A stretch of 64,000 nucleotides of DNA, taken from contig NZ_JAMZDZ010000001.1 in assembly GCF_024172085.1 (NCBI RefSeq), positions 3,472,001 through 3,536,000 on the forward strand, read 5' to 3'. The DNA comes from Hamadaea flava. Its GTDB lineage: Bacteria; Actinomycetota; Actinomycetes; Mycobacteriales; Micromonosporaceae. Positions within the stretch are counted from its first letter, which is position 1; each line of letters starts with the position of its first letter. The notes under the pieces were generated by a model, which made no database searches, had not been told where the DNA came from, and worked only from the letters and a program-made list of their open reading frames with translations. This document shows positions 17,887 to 25,667 of the stretch, one piece after another. The translations under genes were made by a program, and so were the position numbers.

Positions 17887-18858
17887 TCAGGCGGCGTACA
17901 CGGCCAGGCGGCCGGCGCGCTCGGGCTGCCGCAGCTTCGACAGCGTGGTCTTCTCGATCTGACGGATGCGCTCGCGGGACAGGCCGAACTCCTTGCCGAC
18001 CTCGTCCAGGGTGCGCTGACGGCCGTCGTCCAGGCCGAACCGCAGCCGGATCACCGCCTGCTCACGCTGGCTGAGGGTGGCGAGGACGAAGGCGACCTCG
18101 CCCCGGAGCTGGCCCAGCGCGACACTGTCCTCAGTGGCCGGAGCGGCGCAGGAGACGAAATCGCCCAGCGCGCTCTCCCCGTCGTCACCGACGGCCTGGT
18201 CCAGGCTGACCGGCTCGCGGTCGTAGGACATCAGCTCGATGACCTGGTACTCCGGGACCTCCAGCGTGGCTGCGAGCTGCGCGATCGAAGGCTCCCGGCC
18301 CAGCTGGACCGCCAGGTCGCGGCGTACGCGGACCATGCGGTTCACCTGCTCCACCATGTGCACCGGGATACGGATCGTGCGGGCCTGGTCGGCCATCGCC
18401 CGCGTGATCGCCTGCCGGATCCACCAGGTGGCGTACGTCGAGAACTTGTAACCCTTGGTGTAGTCGAACTTCTCCACCGCCCGGATCAGACCCAGGTTGC
18501 CCTCCTGGATCAGATCCAGGAACGCCATCCCCCGGCCCGTATAGCGCTTCGCGACGCTGACCACGAGCCGAAGGTTCGCCTCCAGCAGATGGTCCTTCGC
18601 GGCACGTCCCTCGGAGACCACGACGGCCAGGTCGTTCGCGACCTCGCAGGGGTGGCCCGCTTCGTGGGCCGCCTCCAGGAGGTGCTCGGCCATCAGCCCG
18701 GCTTCCACCCGGCGCGCCAACTCGACCTCCTGCTCCGCGGTGAGGAGCTTGGTCTTGCCGATCGCGTTCAGGTACGCCCGGACCAGGTCCGAGGAGACGC
18801 CGCGCTCGTCGACGGCGTCGAGGTCGTTCGTCATGACCGTTGCGGCGGTGTCGTCCAT
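17887..18858 (-). CDS. Principal-like (group 2) RNA polymerase sigma factor, SigB/HrdD type
   Basis: 323 residues: no long acidic N terminus, but complete regions 1.2 ([21 protein letters not shown]), 2, 3 and 4 ([20 protein letters not shown]). Its -10 and -35 recognition helices nearly match those of SigA, so the promoter sets should overlap. Start ATG 18858 behind GGGGAGA; upstream ATG 18885 is possible. It is divergent from spo0M, in the sigB position of the conserved neighbourhood, though ideR is 21 kb away. The tract 18353-18549 is identical in DNA to sigA. Confidence 0.92.
   Translation of the reverse strand: MDDTAATVMTNDLDAVDERGVSSDLVRAYLNAIGKTKLLTAEQEVELARRVEAGLMAEHLLEAAHEAGHPCEVANDLAVVVSEGRAAKDHLLEANLRLVVSVAKRYTGRGMAFLDLIQEGNLGLIRAVEKFDYTKGYKFSTYATWWIRQAITRAMADQARTIRIPVHMVEQVNRMVRVRRDLAVQLGREPSIAQLAATLEVPEYQVIELMSYDREPVSLDQAVGDDGESALGDFVSCAAPATEDSVALGQLRGEVAFVLATLSQREQAVIRLRFGLDDGRQRTLDEVGKEFGLSRERIRQIEKTTLSKLRQPERAGRLAVYAA
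18353..18549. repeat. 197-bp tract identical to sigA (copy in second sigma gene)
   Basis: Partner of 10407-10603 in inverted orientation. Perfect identity over 197 bp stops sharply at both ends (first differences lie in the Ala/Val codons next to the AKRYTGRG segment and after HMV). Confidence 0.93.
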
Positions 18859-18995
18859 CGTCGTCTCTCCCCGTTCGCTGAACATGAGAAGAGCTTGCAC
18901 TCGGGCGCGTGAAGTGACGGTGAGGTGACTCAACCCGGGGTGTGGCGTGGCTTACGCTTGCCCGCGAACGTGAAGTTCATGGGGAGGAACAAAAC

Positions 18996-19772
18996 GTGTT
19001 GAACCGGCTGCGCCAGCTCTTCGGCGCCGGTGGACCGAGCGTCGCGACGACGTTGCAGGCCAAGCGAACCCAGCCCGGCGGCGACGTCAGCGGCGTCGTC
19101 CAAGTCGTCGGCGGTTCGCGGCCGGTCACCGTCTCGAAGGTCGTCCTCGGACTGTCTACAAAGGTATGCGTCGACGGCGACGACACCCACTTCGACGACG
19201 TCTTCTTCGCGCGCCAGGCGTTGACCGGATCGTTCGGGCTCGCCCCCGGCGAGGAGCGCGAATTCCCCTTCGAGTACCTCGTGCCCTACGAGGCTCCGCT
19301 CACGATGATCGCCGGGCAGCGGCTCGGCACGGTCGAGCTGGGACTGCGTACGGAGTTGGAGGTCGCCCGCGCGTTCGACGGCAGCGACCTCGACCCGATC
19401 GAGACGACGCCGCTGCCGGCGCAGGAGACGGTCGTCAAGGCGTTGCTGGATCTCGGCTTCCGGATCCTCCGCTCTGATGTGGAGCACGGCACCCTACGCG
19501 GCGTGGATCAGACGCTCCCGTTCTTCCAGGAGATCGAGTTCCACCCCGCCGCCAAGTACGCCACCATGCTCAACCAGCTCGAAGTCACCTTCGTCGCCGG
19601 ACCGGTCTCGACCCAGGTGGTCCTCGAACTCGACCGCCGGGGCGGGCTCATCCCGAACCGCGAGGTCTTCGGCCGCTTCGTCGTCGACCACTCGGCGCTC
19701 GGCGACACCGACTGGAAGGGCACGCTGGACGACTGGATCATGGAGTCGTGCCGACGCGGCGGCCTCTTCTGA
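18996..19772 (+). CDS. Spo0M family sporulation-control protein
   Basis: 258-residue soluble protein of the Spo0M (arrestin-like) family: LNRLRQLFGAGGPSVATTLQ start, a beta-rich N domain with PGGDVSGVVQVVGGSRPVTVSKV, and a C domain with QEIEFHPAAKYATMLNQLEVTF. Spo0M affects sporulation stages in Bacillus. GTG start at 18996 with GGGGAGG at 18981-18987; the upstream in-frame ATG lacks a site. Divergent from the alternative sigma gene, so the two may share regulation. The pair is enclosed by a 71-bp inverted repeat. Confidence 0.85.
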   Translation: MLNRLRQLFGAGGPSVATTLQAKRTQPGGDVSGVVQVVGGSRPVTVSKVVLGLSTKVCVDGDDTHFDDVFFARQALTGSFGLAPGEEREFPFEYLVPYEAPLTMIAGQRLGTVELGLRTELEVARAFDGSDLDPIETTPLPAQETVVKALLDLGFRILRSDVEHGTLRGVDQTLPFFQEIEFHPAAKYATMLNQLEVTFVAGPVSTQVVLELDRRGGLIPNREVFGRFVVDHSALGDTDWKGTLDDWIMESCRRGGLF

Positions 19773-19794
19773 CCGAAGTCGATCAGGCTCTTAC

Positions 19795-19865
19795 GGAGTT
19801 GATCAGGGAGCTACGGACACGACACGCCGATTGATCACGACCGTTAGTTCATGATCGCGCGGACA
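19795..19865. repeat. Right arm of 71-bp inverted repeat bracketing sigB-spo0M
   Basis: Reverse complement of 17735-17805 with three mismatches. It lies between convergent spo0M and methyltransferase genes. A diverged further repeat unit (CCTGATCGAC type) extends on its outer, left-hand side. Confidence 0.9.
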
Positions 19866-19871
19866 GCCCCG

Positions 19872-19910
19872 CGGGAGCGGAGCGAGCGGGAGCGGAGCGA
19901 GCGGGAGCGG
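19872..19910. repeat. 15-bp tandem repeat, 2.6 copies
   Basis: Unit CGGGAGCGGAGCGAG repeated twice and a partial third copy, directly against the stop codon of the methyltransferase gene and 6 bp from the right inverted-repeat arm. Possibly slipped-strand DNA; no function evident. Confidence 0.85.
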
Positions 19911-21386
19911 TCACGGGAGGAGGAGGCCGCGGGTGATCAGGTGGCGGACGATGCCCGCCAGCGACAGCGCCAGCAGGTCGAAGGGCGCTTCGTGGGCGGC
20001 GGCCAGCAACGTCACCAGTTCTCGCAGCGTGGTGTTGCCGTCGCAGCCGCCCACGAGGGAGACGATCAGCGGGTCGATCTCCTCGGCCCAGTGCATCCCG
20101 TCGGTCAGTTCGAGGATCTGCCGGTCGACTGCCCAGCCGTCTGGGCTCATCGTGGCGTCCTGCCGTAGCAGCAGCCCGGGCGCCGTACGCAGTCGCAGGT
20201 CCAGCAGCCCGTCGAGGTCCACTCCGGACAGGTGGTCCTGACGGTCGAACCAGTTGGCGACCTGCACGCCGACTGGCTGGTCGAGGCGTTGGAAGGCGTC
20301 TTCGCAGACCACGATCGGCTCGTCGGAGCCGCTGTACCGGGCGCTGATCAGCCCGAAGCCGATGGCTTCGATCTTGTTGCGGTCGAACCAGTCCAGCCAG
20401 GCGGCGGCCCGCTGCGGATCGTGGCCCTCGGCCGCGTCGTAGAGCCAGAGGCGTACGTAGTCGAGGGGTTCGGTCACTTCGCGCTGGATGACCCACAGGT
20501 CGCAGCCGGTCCCCGCGAACCAGCCGGCGACGCGCTCGGTCCAGTCCTCGCCCGCCACGTGCACCCAGTTCGCCAGGTACTGCATCGTGCCGCCGGGGTT
20601 CAGCAGCCGGGGCGCGGCCGCCGCCAGCTCCGCGCAGACGCCGTCGCCGGGCCGCCCCGAGTCACGGTAGGTGTGGGTGGTCACGCCCGGCCCCACCACG
20701 AACGGCGGGTTGCTCACCACCTGGTCGAACCGCCGTCCCGCGACCGGTGCCAGCAGGTCGCCCGCCAGCAGCTCCCAGGACAGCCCGTTGAGGTGCGCGG
20801 TCGTCGCGGCGAACCGCAACGCCCGCTCCGAGAGATCGGTCGCGGTGATCGTCGCAGCGTGCTCGGACAGATGCAGAGCTTGTACGCCGCAGCCCGTGCC
20901 CAGGTCCAGTGCGCTGCCGACGGGGCGACGGATGGTGGCGTCGGCGAGCGTCATCGAGGCCATGCCGACGCCGAGCACGTGATCGGCGGGTAGTGGACGG
21001 CCTGGCCGGGCCGCGGCCGGCAGGTCGGCGACGACCCACCAGTCCCCGTAGATGTCCAGGTCGATTCCGGCGCGCAGGCCGTCCTCGGCCCGTTCGACCA
21101 ACCCGGAGGCCAGTGCCTGCGGCAGCGGCAGCCCGCCGAGCGCGGCGGCCACGGTCTCCTCGGCTTCGGTCTGCCCGGCGAGGAACACCCGCACCAGTAC
21201 GCCCAAAGCGTCGTCCGCGCCGTCGGTGGCGGCCAGGGTGGCCCGGAAGTCCTCGCGCCCGGCGGCGGCCCAGGCCTCCGGCCCGATCCGGGCGGCCACG
21301 CCTGCCTGGGTGAACTCGGCGTCGACGAGCGCGTCGCGCAGTTGATCGAGGCCGCTGCGATCCAGGATGCCCTGCTGTTCGGTCAC
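19911..21386 (-). CDS. Class I SAM-dependent methyltransferase with flanking domains
   Basis: 491 residues. The middle (about 130-300) is an MTS/HemK-like methyltransferase: ALDLGTGCGVQALHLS SAM loop, TDLSERALRFA, and a SNPPFVV motif (NPPY type), which favours amino-group methylation of glutamine, nucleic acid or ribosomal protein. An N-terminal helical domain (about 1-125) and a 190-residue C-terminal domain are typical of the actinobacterial DUF7059/DUF7782 family. Substrate unknown. GTG start 21386. Only 20 bp separate it from the divergent VanZ gene. Confidence 0.85.
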   Translation of the reverse strand: MTEQQGILDRSGLDQLRDALVDAEFTQAGVAARIGPEAWAAAGREDFRATLAATDGADDALGVLVRVFLAGQTEAEETVAAALGGLPLPQALASGLVERAEDGLRAGIDLDIYGDWWVVADLPAAARPGRPLPADHVLGVGMASMTLADATIRRPVGSALDLGTGCGVQALHLSEHAATITATDLSERALRFAATTAHLNGLSWELLAGDLLAPVAGRRFDQVVSNPPFVVGPGVTTHTYRDSGRPGDGVCAELAAAAPRLLNPGGTMQYLANWVHVAGEDWTERVAGWFAGTGCDLWVIQREVTEPLDYVRLWLYDAAEGHDPQRAAAWLDWFDRNKIEAIGFGLISARYSGSDEPIVVCEDAFQRLDQPVGVQVANWFDRQDHLSGVDLDGLLDLRLRTAPGLLLRQDATMSPDGWAVDRQILELTDGMHWAEEIDPLIVSLVGGCDGNTTLRELVTLLAAAHEAPFDLLALSLAGIVRHLITRGLLLP

Positions 21387-21406
21387 TGCCCTATCCTGCC
21401 AGCACC

Positions 21407-22234
21407 ATGCCTTCGGACCTGATAGCGGCACTGATCCAGCGCTGGGGACTCGTTCTGGTCTCCACCGCTGGGGTCGCTGCGGTGTGCGTACTCATCGTGT
21501 GGGCGGGAGCGAGACGGGGCCGGGACTGGCGCGCGTACGCGCTGCTCGCGGGGGTGTTCGTCGGGACCTTGCCGTGGACGTGGATGGCGCTGACCCCGCT
21601 GCACGGACCCGAGCGGATCAGTCTGCGCCCCTTGGTGGACCTGGTGGCCCAGGTACGCGGGGACGGCGCGGAGGCGTTCGTGCAGATCTTCGCGAACCTG
21701 GTCTTCCTGCTGCCGCTGGGCGCGTTGGCGCCGATCCGCTGGCGGTGGCTGAGCCTGTCGCGGGTAGTCCTGCTGGCGGCCGGCTACTCCGCCGCGATCG
21801 AGACCGCCCAGTACGCCTTCCACCTGGGCCGGATCTCCAGCCTCGACGACGTCCTTCAGAACACCGCCGGGGCGGCCCTGGGCGCGTTGCTGACCCTTCG
21901 CTGGAGCCGGCGGTCAGTGGCGCCGGCGCCGCTTGGCGACCACCCGGGTCCGGCAGTAGACGGGGTCGACGCCGGCTCCCTCGACGCGGGCCTCGTGCCC
22001 GCTCAGCAGGGCTTGTTCGAGCGGGCTGCCCTCGGTGGGGGTGGTGCGGGTGACGGGGTTGGGCAGCGTCCGGGCCCGCCGCTGGACGATCTTGGTACGC
22101 CGCAGCATCGACTCGGCCCGGCGCAGCGCCCGGGTGAGGTCGGCCGGACCGGACACATCGGATACTCCGACCGTCGCGGTGATCCGGATGACCTGACCGC
22201 CGACCCAGATCGGGGTGGCGAGCAGTTCCTCTAG
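21407..22234 (+). CDS. VanZ-like membrane protein with unusual C-terminal extension
   Basis: 275 residues as the frame reads. Residues 1-165 are VanZ-like: four helices, with FANLVFLLPLGALAPI and the SAAIETAQYAFHLGRISSLDDVLQNTAGAALG signature. Residues beyond about 170 are low-complexity and are encoded antisense to the GGDEF gene, overlapping it by 321 bp. No stop intervenes, so the tail may be real, or a frameshift may have removed the natural stop. A TATCCT -10-like element at 21392-21397 suggests near-leaderless transcription. Confidence 0.72.
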   Translation: MPSDLIAALIQRWGLVLVSTAGVAAVCVLIVWAGARRGRDWRAYALLAGVFVGTLPWTWMALTPLHGPERISLRPLVDLVAQVRGDGAEAFVQIFANLVFLLPLGALAPIRWRWLSLSRVVLLAAGYSAAIETAQYAFHLGRISSLDDVLQNTAGAALGALLTLRWSRRSVAPAPLGDHPGPAVDGVDAGSLDAGLVPAQQGLFERAALGGGGAGDGVGQRPGPPLDDLGTPQHRLGPAQRPGEVGRTGHIGYSDRRGDPDDLTADPDRGGEQFL

Positions 22235-22660
22235 CCGGTCGGGGTCGGGGTCCGCACCCGATCCGCGGACGAGCGCGACGAACTCGTCTCCGCCGAGCCG
22301 CGCCACGAGCTGGCCGCCCACGTAGTCCGCGAATCGGCGGCCGAGCGCGACGAGCACCTCATCGCCGACGATCTGCCCGTACCCGTGATTGATCCGCTGA
22401 AATCCGTCGATGTCGACCAGCACCGCGGTCATCGGGAGCCGGGCCGGGTCGGCGAGCAACGCGGTGCCCAATTCGTAGAACGCGCGCCGATTGAGCAGGC
22501 CGGTCAGCGAATCCTGCCGGGCGGCGATGCGCTCGACGAGCACCTTCCGGCGCAGCTCGACGGCGGCCGCCTCGGCCTGGCGAACCCGCCGGCCCAGCCA
22601 GACCGCCACCCCCACGCCAGCCAAGCCGGTCAGGACGATCGCGACGACGGCTGGATTCAC
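21914..22660 (-). CDS. Membrane-anchored GGDEF diguanylate cyclase
   Basis: 248 residues: one N-terminal transmembrane helix (about 3-20), a short coiled linker (RRVRQAEAAAVELRRKVL), then a GGDEF domain with DSLTGLLNRRAF, DIDGFQRINHGYGQIVGDEVL and an intact ARLGGDEFVAL active-site motif. It should make cyclic di-GMP. There is no sensor or EAL domain. The last 40 residues are basic and Pro-rich. GTG start 22660 with an AAAGGGGAG site. Its 3' end runs under the VanZ gene in convergent overlap. Confidence 0.87.
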   Translation of the reverse strand: MNPAVVAIVLTGLAGVGVAVWLGRRVRQAEAAAVELRRKVLVERIAARQDSLTGLLNRRAFYELGTALLADPARLPMTAVLVDIDGFQRINHGYGQIVGDEVLVALGRRFADYVGGQLVARLGGDEFVALVRGSGADPDPDRLEELLATPIWVGGQVIRITATVGVSDVSGPADLTRALRRAESMLRRTKIVQRRARTLPNPVTRTTPTEGSPLEQALLSGHEARVEGAGVDPVYCRTRVVAKRRRRH

Positions 22661-22898
22661 GGCTGCGCTCCCCTTTCGCGCGGGCCGACGGTATCGGCCG
22701 CCCGATTTCGCAATATGGCCGTTCGACGGAATATGTGGACTCCGGACCGCTTATCGAGGTTTTCGGCGGGCTTCGCCGTCATCCACTGAAGACAATCAGT
22801 ACCAGGTCACTGGGGTTATGATGCGCTCTGCACGGTGCGGATGCAAGAGCGGATGCACGTGCAGACGACAGATGAACCGCGGGGAGGGAATCAAGTTC

Positions 22899-23132
22899 GT
22901 GACTGACTGGATCCAGGGCCAGCATCTGACCTGGCGCAAGAGCGGACGGAGCAACGCGAGCGGGAACTGCGTAGAGGTCGCCCGATTGCCGGAGGGCTCG
23001 GGCGTGGCGATCCGCAACTCCCGGAACCCGGACGGGCCGGCGCTCGTGTTCACGGCCGAGGAGATCGCCGCCTTCGTCGCGGGCGTACGCGACGGCGAGT
23101 TCGACGATCTGGTGGTCCCCGGCGGGCCGTGA
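22899..23132 (+). CDS. DUF397 small protein
   Basis: 77 residues, GTG 22899 with GGGGAGGG at 22880-22887. TWRKSGRSNASGNCVEVARL and the VAIRNSRNPDGPALVFTAEEIAAFV stretch define DUF397, a family that is nearly always next to a DUF5753 XRE regulator in actinomycetes, as here. Such pairs resemble toxin-antitoxin or developmental switches (BldB/WhiJ-like systems). Function of this copy is unknown. Confidence 0.88.
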   Translation: MTDWIQGQHLTWRKSGRSNASGNCVEVARLPEGSGVAIRNSRNPDGPALVFTAEEIAAFVAGVRDGEFDDLVVPGGP

Positions 23133-23234
23133 CAGCGCGGCGCCGACACGCATACCACCGGATCGGTGAACCGCCGATCAGTCCACATAAGGCATGCTTC
23201 AGATCACGATCAGGAAACTGGGAGGTGAGCGCCC

Positions 23235-24116
23235 GTGGTCGCCCCGTTCGAGGCCGGCAGCGGCGGCGGGCCCACCGCCTTGCGGATCATGCTTGGAGCG
23301 CACCTCCGCCGGCTGCGGGAAGCCCAAGGGATCTCCCGGGAAGACGCCGGCTGGCAGATCCGGGCGTCCGAGTCCAAGATCAGCCGGATGGAGCTGGGCC
23401 GCGTCGGGTTCAAGGAACGCGACGTGGCCGACCTGCTCACCCACTACGGGCTGGCCGAGGGCGACGAGCGCGAACGCCTGCTCACCCTGGCCCGGGAGGC
23501 GAACGCGCCCGGCTGGTGGCATCGATACAGCGACATCCTGCCCGCGTGGTTCCAGCCCTACATCGGACTGGAGTCGGCGGCGTCGCTGATCCGTAACTAC
23601 GAGGTCCAGTTCGTCCCCGGCCTCCTCCAGACCGCCGACTACGCCCGGGCCGTCGTGAGCCTCGGGCACGCGCGTACGGGGGCCGAGGGGATCGACCGTC
23701 GCGTCGAACTGCGGATGACCCGCCAGCAGGTGCTGCGTAGACCGGACGCACCCCAGTTCTGGGCCGTCGTCGACGAAGGCGCGCTGCGGCGCCCGGTCGG
23801 CGGCCGAAAGGTCATGATCGCCCAGCTCGAGGCGCTCATCGAGGCGAGCGAGCTGCCCAACGTACGCATCCAGGTCGTGCCGTTCCTCATCGGCGGGCAC
23901 GCGGCGCACGGCGGTGCCTTCAGCATCATGCGGTTCGCCGAGCCGGACCTGCCCGACGTCGTCTACGTGGAGCAGCTGACGAGCGCGATCTACCTCGACA
24001 AGCGCGAAGACGTCGACCAGTACCAGATCGTCATGGAGACGCTCTGCATCGAGGCCGCGCCGCCGGAACAGACGCCCGACATCCTCCGCAAAATCGCGGC
24101 AGACCTGGCTCAGTGA
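23235..24116 (+). CDS. XRE-family regulator with DUF5753 (Scr1-like)
   Basis: 293 residues. The N-terminal helix-turn-helix (about 20-80: LRRLREAQGISREDAGWQI and SESKISRMELGRVGF) is followed by a DUF5753 domain of about 190 residues (FVPGLLQTADYARAVV; VRIQVVPF). This architecture is typical of Streptomyces Scr1/WhiJ-like regulators that act with a DUF397 partner. GTG start 23235, 102 bp after the DUF397 stop, with GGGAGG upstream. Targets unknown; autoregulation is likely by analogy. Confidence 0.9.
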   Translation: MVAPFEAGSGGGPTALRIMLGAHLRRLREAQGISREDAGWQIRASESKISRMELGRVGFKERDVADLLTHYGLAEGDERERLLTLAREANAPGWWHRYSDILPAWFQPYIGLESAASLIRNYEVQFVPGLLQTADYARAVVSLGHARTGAEGIDRRVELRMTRQQVLRRPDAPQFWAVVDEGALRRPVGGRKVMIAQLEALIEASELPNVRIQVVPFLIGGHAAHGGAFSIMRFAEPDLPDVVYVEQLTSAIYLDKREDVDQYQIVMETLCIEAAPPEQTPDILRKIAADLAQ

Positions 24117-24159
24117 CCTAATCTATGGATCCCCGACCCTTCATGCGAGGTGCATTGCT

Positions 24160-24966
24160 GTGAACGACGCACCGCAAAACTCAGAGCTGCTGTCCCGGCT
24201 GGACACTTCGGTGGCCCACTCCGCGCGGCTCTGGAACTACCTGCTCGGCGGCAAGGACAACTTCGCCGCCGACCGTGAGGCGGCCGAGCAGGTCCTGGCA
24301 TTCATGCCGGAGCTGGTGCAGTCCGCCCGCTACAACCGCGAATTCCTCGGCCGCGTGGTCCGCCACCTCGCCGGACCTGCCGGAATCGACCAGTTCCTCG
24401 ACATCGGCACCGGCCTGCCGACCGCGAACAACACGCACGAGGTCGCCCAGAAGACCAACCCCGCCGCGCGGATCGTCTATGTGGACAACGACCCCATGGT
24501 CCTCGTCCACGCGCGTGCTCTCCTGACGAGTACGCCCGAAGGCGCGACCGACTACATCGACGCCGATATCCGCGATCCGGAGACGATCCTGCAGAACGCC
24601 GCGCGTACGCTCGACTTCGAGCGGCCGATGGCGATCATGCTGCTCGGCATCCTGAACTTCGTCGTCGACGACGCCGAGGCCGCCGCGATCGTCGCCAAGC
24701 TGCTCGACGCCGTACCCGAAGGCAGCTACCTCGTCATGTCGCATCCCACGGCCGAGGTCCACCGGGAGGCGGTCGAGCGCGCCATGCAGATGTGGAACTC
24801 CAGCGGCTCGGCCCCCATCTGCGCGCGTACGCCCGCCGCCATCTCCGAGTACTTCGAAGGGCTGGACGTCCTCGACCCCGGCTTCGTGACCGTTTCGCAC
24901 TGGCGGCCGGACGGCAACGACGAGGCCGTCGTCACCGAGTGGTGCGGCGTCGGCCACAAGCGCTGA
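24160..24966 (+). CDS. SAM-dependent methyltransferase, PF04672 (DUF574) family
   Basis: 268 residues; VAHSARLWNYLLGGKDNFAADREAAEQV start, FLDIGTGLPTANNTHEVAQ cofactor loop and YVDNDPMVLVHARALL are hallmarks of this actinomycete-expanded family. Substrates are unknown for nearly all members. GTG start 24160, 43 bp downstream of the XRE gene in the same direction, so possibly one operon. The dispersed hairpin repeat follows and probably ends transcription. Confidence 0.88.
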   Translation: MNDAPQNSELLSRLDTSVAHSARLWNYLLGGKDNFAADREAAEQVLAFMPELVQSARYNREFLGRVVRHLAGPAGIDQFLDIGTGLPTANNTHEVAQKTNPAARIVYVDNDPMVLVHARALLTSTPEGATDYIDADIRDPETILQNAARTLDFERPMAIMLLGILNFVVDDAEAAAIVAKLLDAVPEGSYLVMSHPTAEVHREAVERAMQMWNSSGSAPICARTPAAISEYFEGLDVLDPGFVTVSHWRPDGNDEAVVTEWCGVGHKR

Positions 24967-24997
24967 CGCTCCCCCTTTCCCGCTGGCGCTCTTGAGC

Positions 24998-25058
24998 GGC
25001 AGATCACGGATATGCATGCGATCTTGGACCTCGGAAGCATGCATATCCGTGATCTGCC
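24998..25058. repeat. Dispersed hairpin repeat, copy 2
   Basis: Perfect 22-bp stem (24998-25019 with 25037-25058, GGCAGATCACGGATATGCAT core) and a 17-nt loop containing ATCTTGG. It is the most perfect copy and the only one between tandem rather than convergent genes. Confidence 0.9.
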
Positions 25059-25094
25059 CACTACAGGCACACCGCGGTCTGGCAAGCTGGGGCC

Positions 25095-25667
25095 ATGTCG
25101 AAGCTCTTCCTCGCTCAGGAGCCGGCCGCCGACGAGATGCTCGCGACCGACCCGCTGGCACTGCTCATCGGGATGCTCCTCGACCAGCAGCAGCCCCTGG
25201 AGAAGGCGTTCGCGGGGCCGTTCCGGCTGGCCGAGCGGCTCGGCGTACAGCATCTCGACGCGGCGGCCATCGCCGGGCACGATCCGGAGGACTTCGCCCG
25301 GATCTACGCCGTCCCCCCGGCCATCCATCGCTATCACGGCTCGATGGCGCAGCGTACGCAGCAACTCTGCCAAGCCGTCACCGACGAGTACGACGGCGAC
25401 GCCGGCCGGATCTGGGGCGAGGCGGCCGACGGCAAGGACCTCTTCAACCGGCTGACGGCACTGCCCGGCTACGGCAAGCAGAAGGCGCACATCCTCATCG
25501 CCCTGCTCGGCAAGCAGCTCGGCGTGCAGCCGGCGGGGTGGCGCGAGGCGGCCGGGGCGTACGGCGAGGAGGGGTCGTTCCGTTCGGCGGCCGACATCGT
25601 CGACGCGGCCTCCCTGACGAAGGTACGCGAGTACAAGAAGGCCGCGAAGGTTGCGGCGAAGGGTTAG
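25095..25667 (+). CDS. HhH-GPD-type base-excision DNA repair family protein
   Basis: 190 residues with the ATDPLALLIGMLLDQQQPLEKAF start and the helix-hairpin-helix region LTALPGYGKQKAHILIALLG of the actinobacterial HhH-GPD family (relatives of endonuclease III/AlkA). There is no iron-sulfur cluster, and the catalytic Lys/Asp pair is not obvious, so glycosylase activity is uncertain. ATG 25095. Its stop overlaps the convergent DUF4239 gene by 4 bp. Confidence 0.83.
   Translation: MSKLFLAQEPAADEMLATDPLALLIGMLLDQQQPLEKAFAGPFRLAERLGVQHLDAAAIAGHDPEDFARIYAVPPAIHRYHGSMAQRTQQLCQAVTDEYDGDAGRIWGEAADGKDLFNRLTALPGYGKQKAHILIALLGKQLGVQPAGWREAAGAYGEEGSFRSAADIVDAASLTKVREYKKAAKVAAKG

Noticed and set aside
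17735-19865. Insertion sequence bounded by the 71-bp inverted repeats
   Set aside because: The enclosed genes are a sigma factor and Spo0M; no transposase and no evident target duplication.
19872-19910. Possible CRISPR-like repeat
   Set aside because: Units are contiguous 15-mers without spacers and no cas gene is present.
24160-24966. GPP 2-C-methyltransferase that would make the nearby cyclase a 2-methylisoborneol synthase
   Set aside because: The methyltransferase has PF04672 motifs, not those of the GPP methyltransferase, and the cyclase has two domains with geosmin-synthase motifs in both halves.
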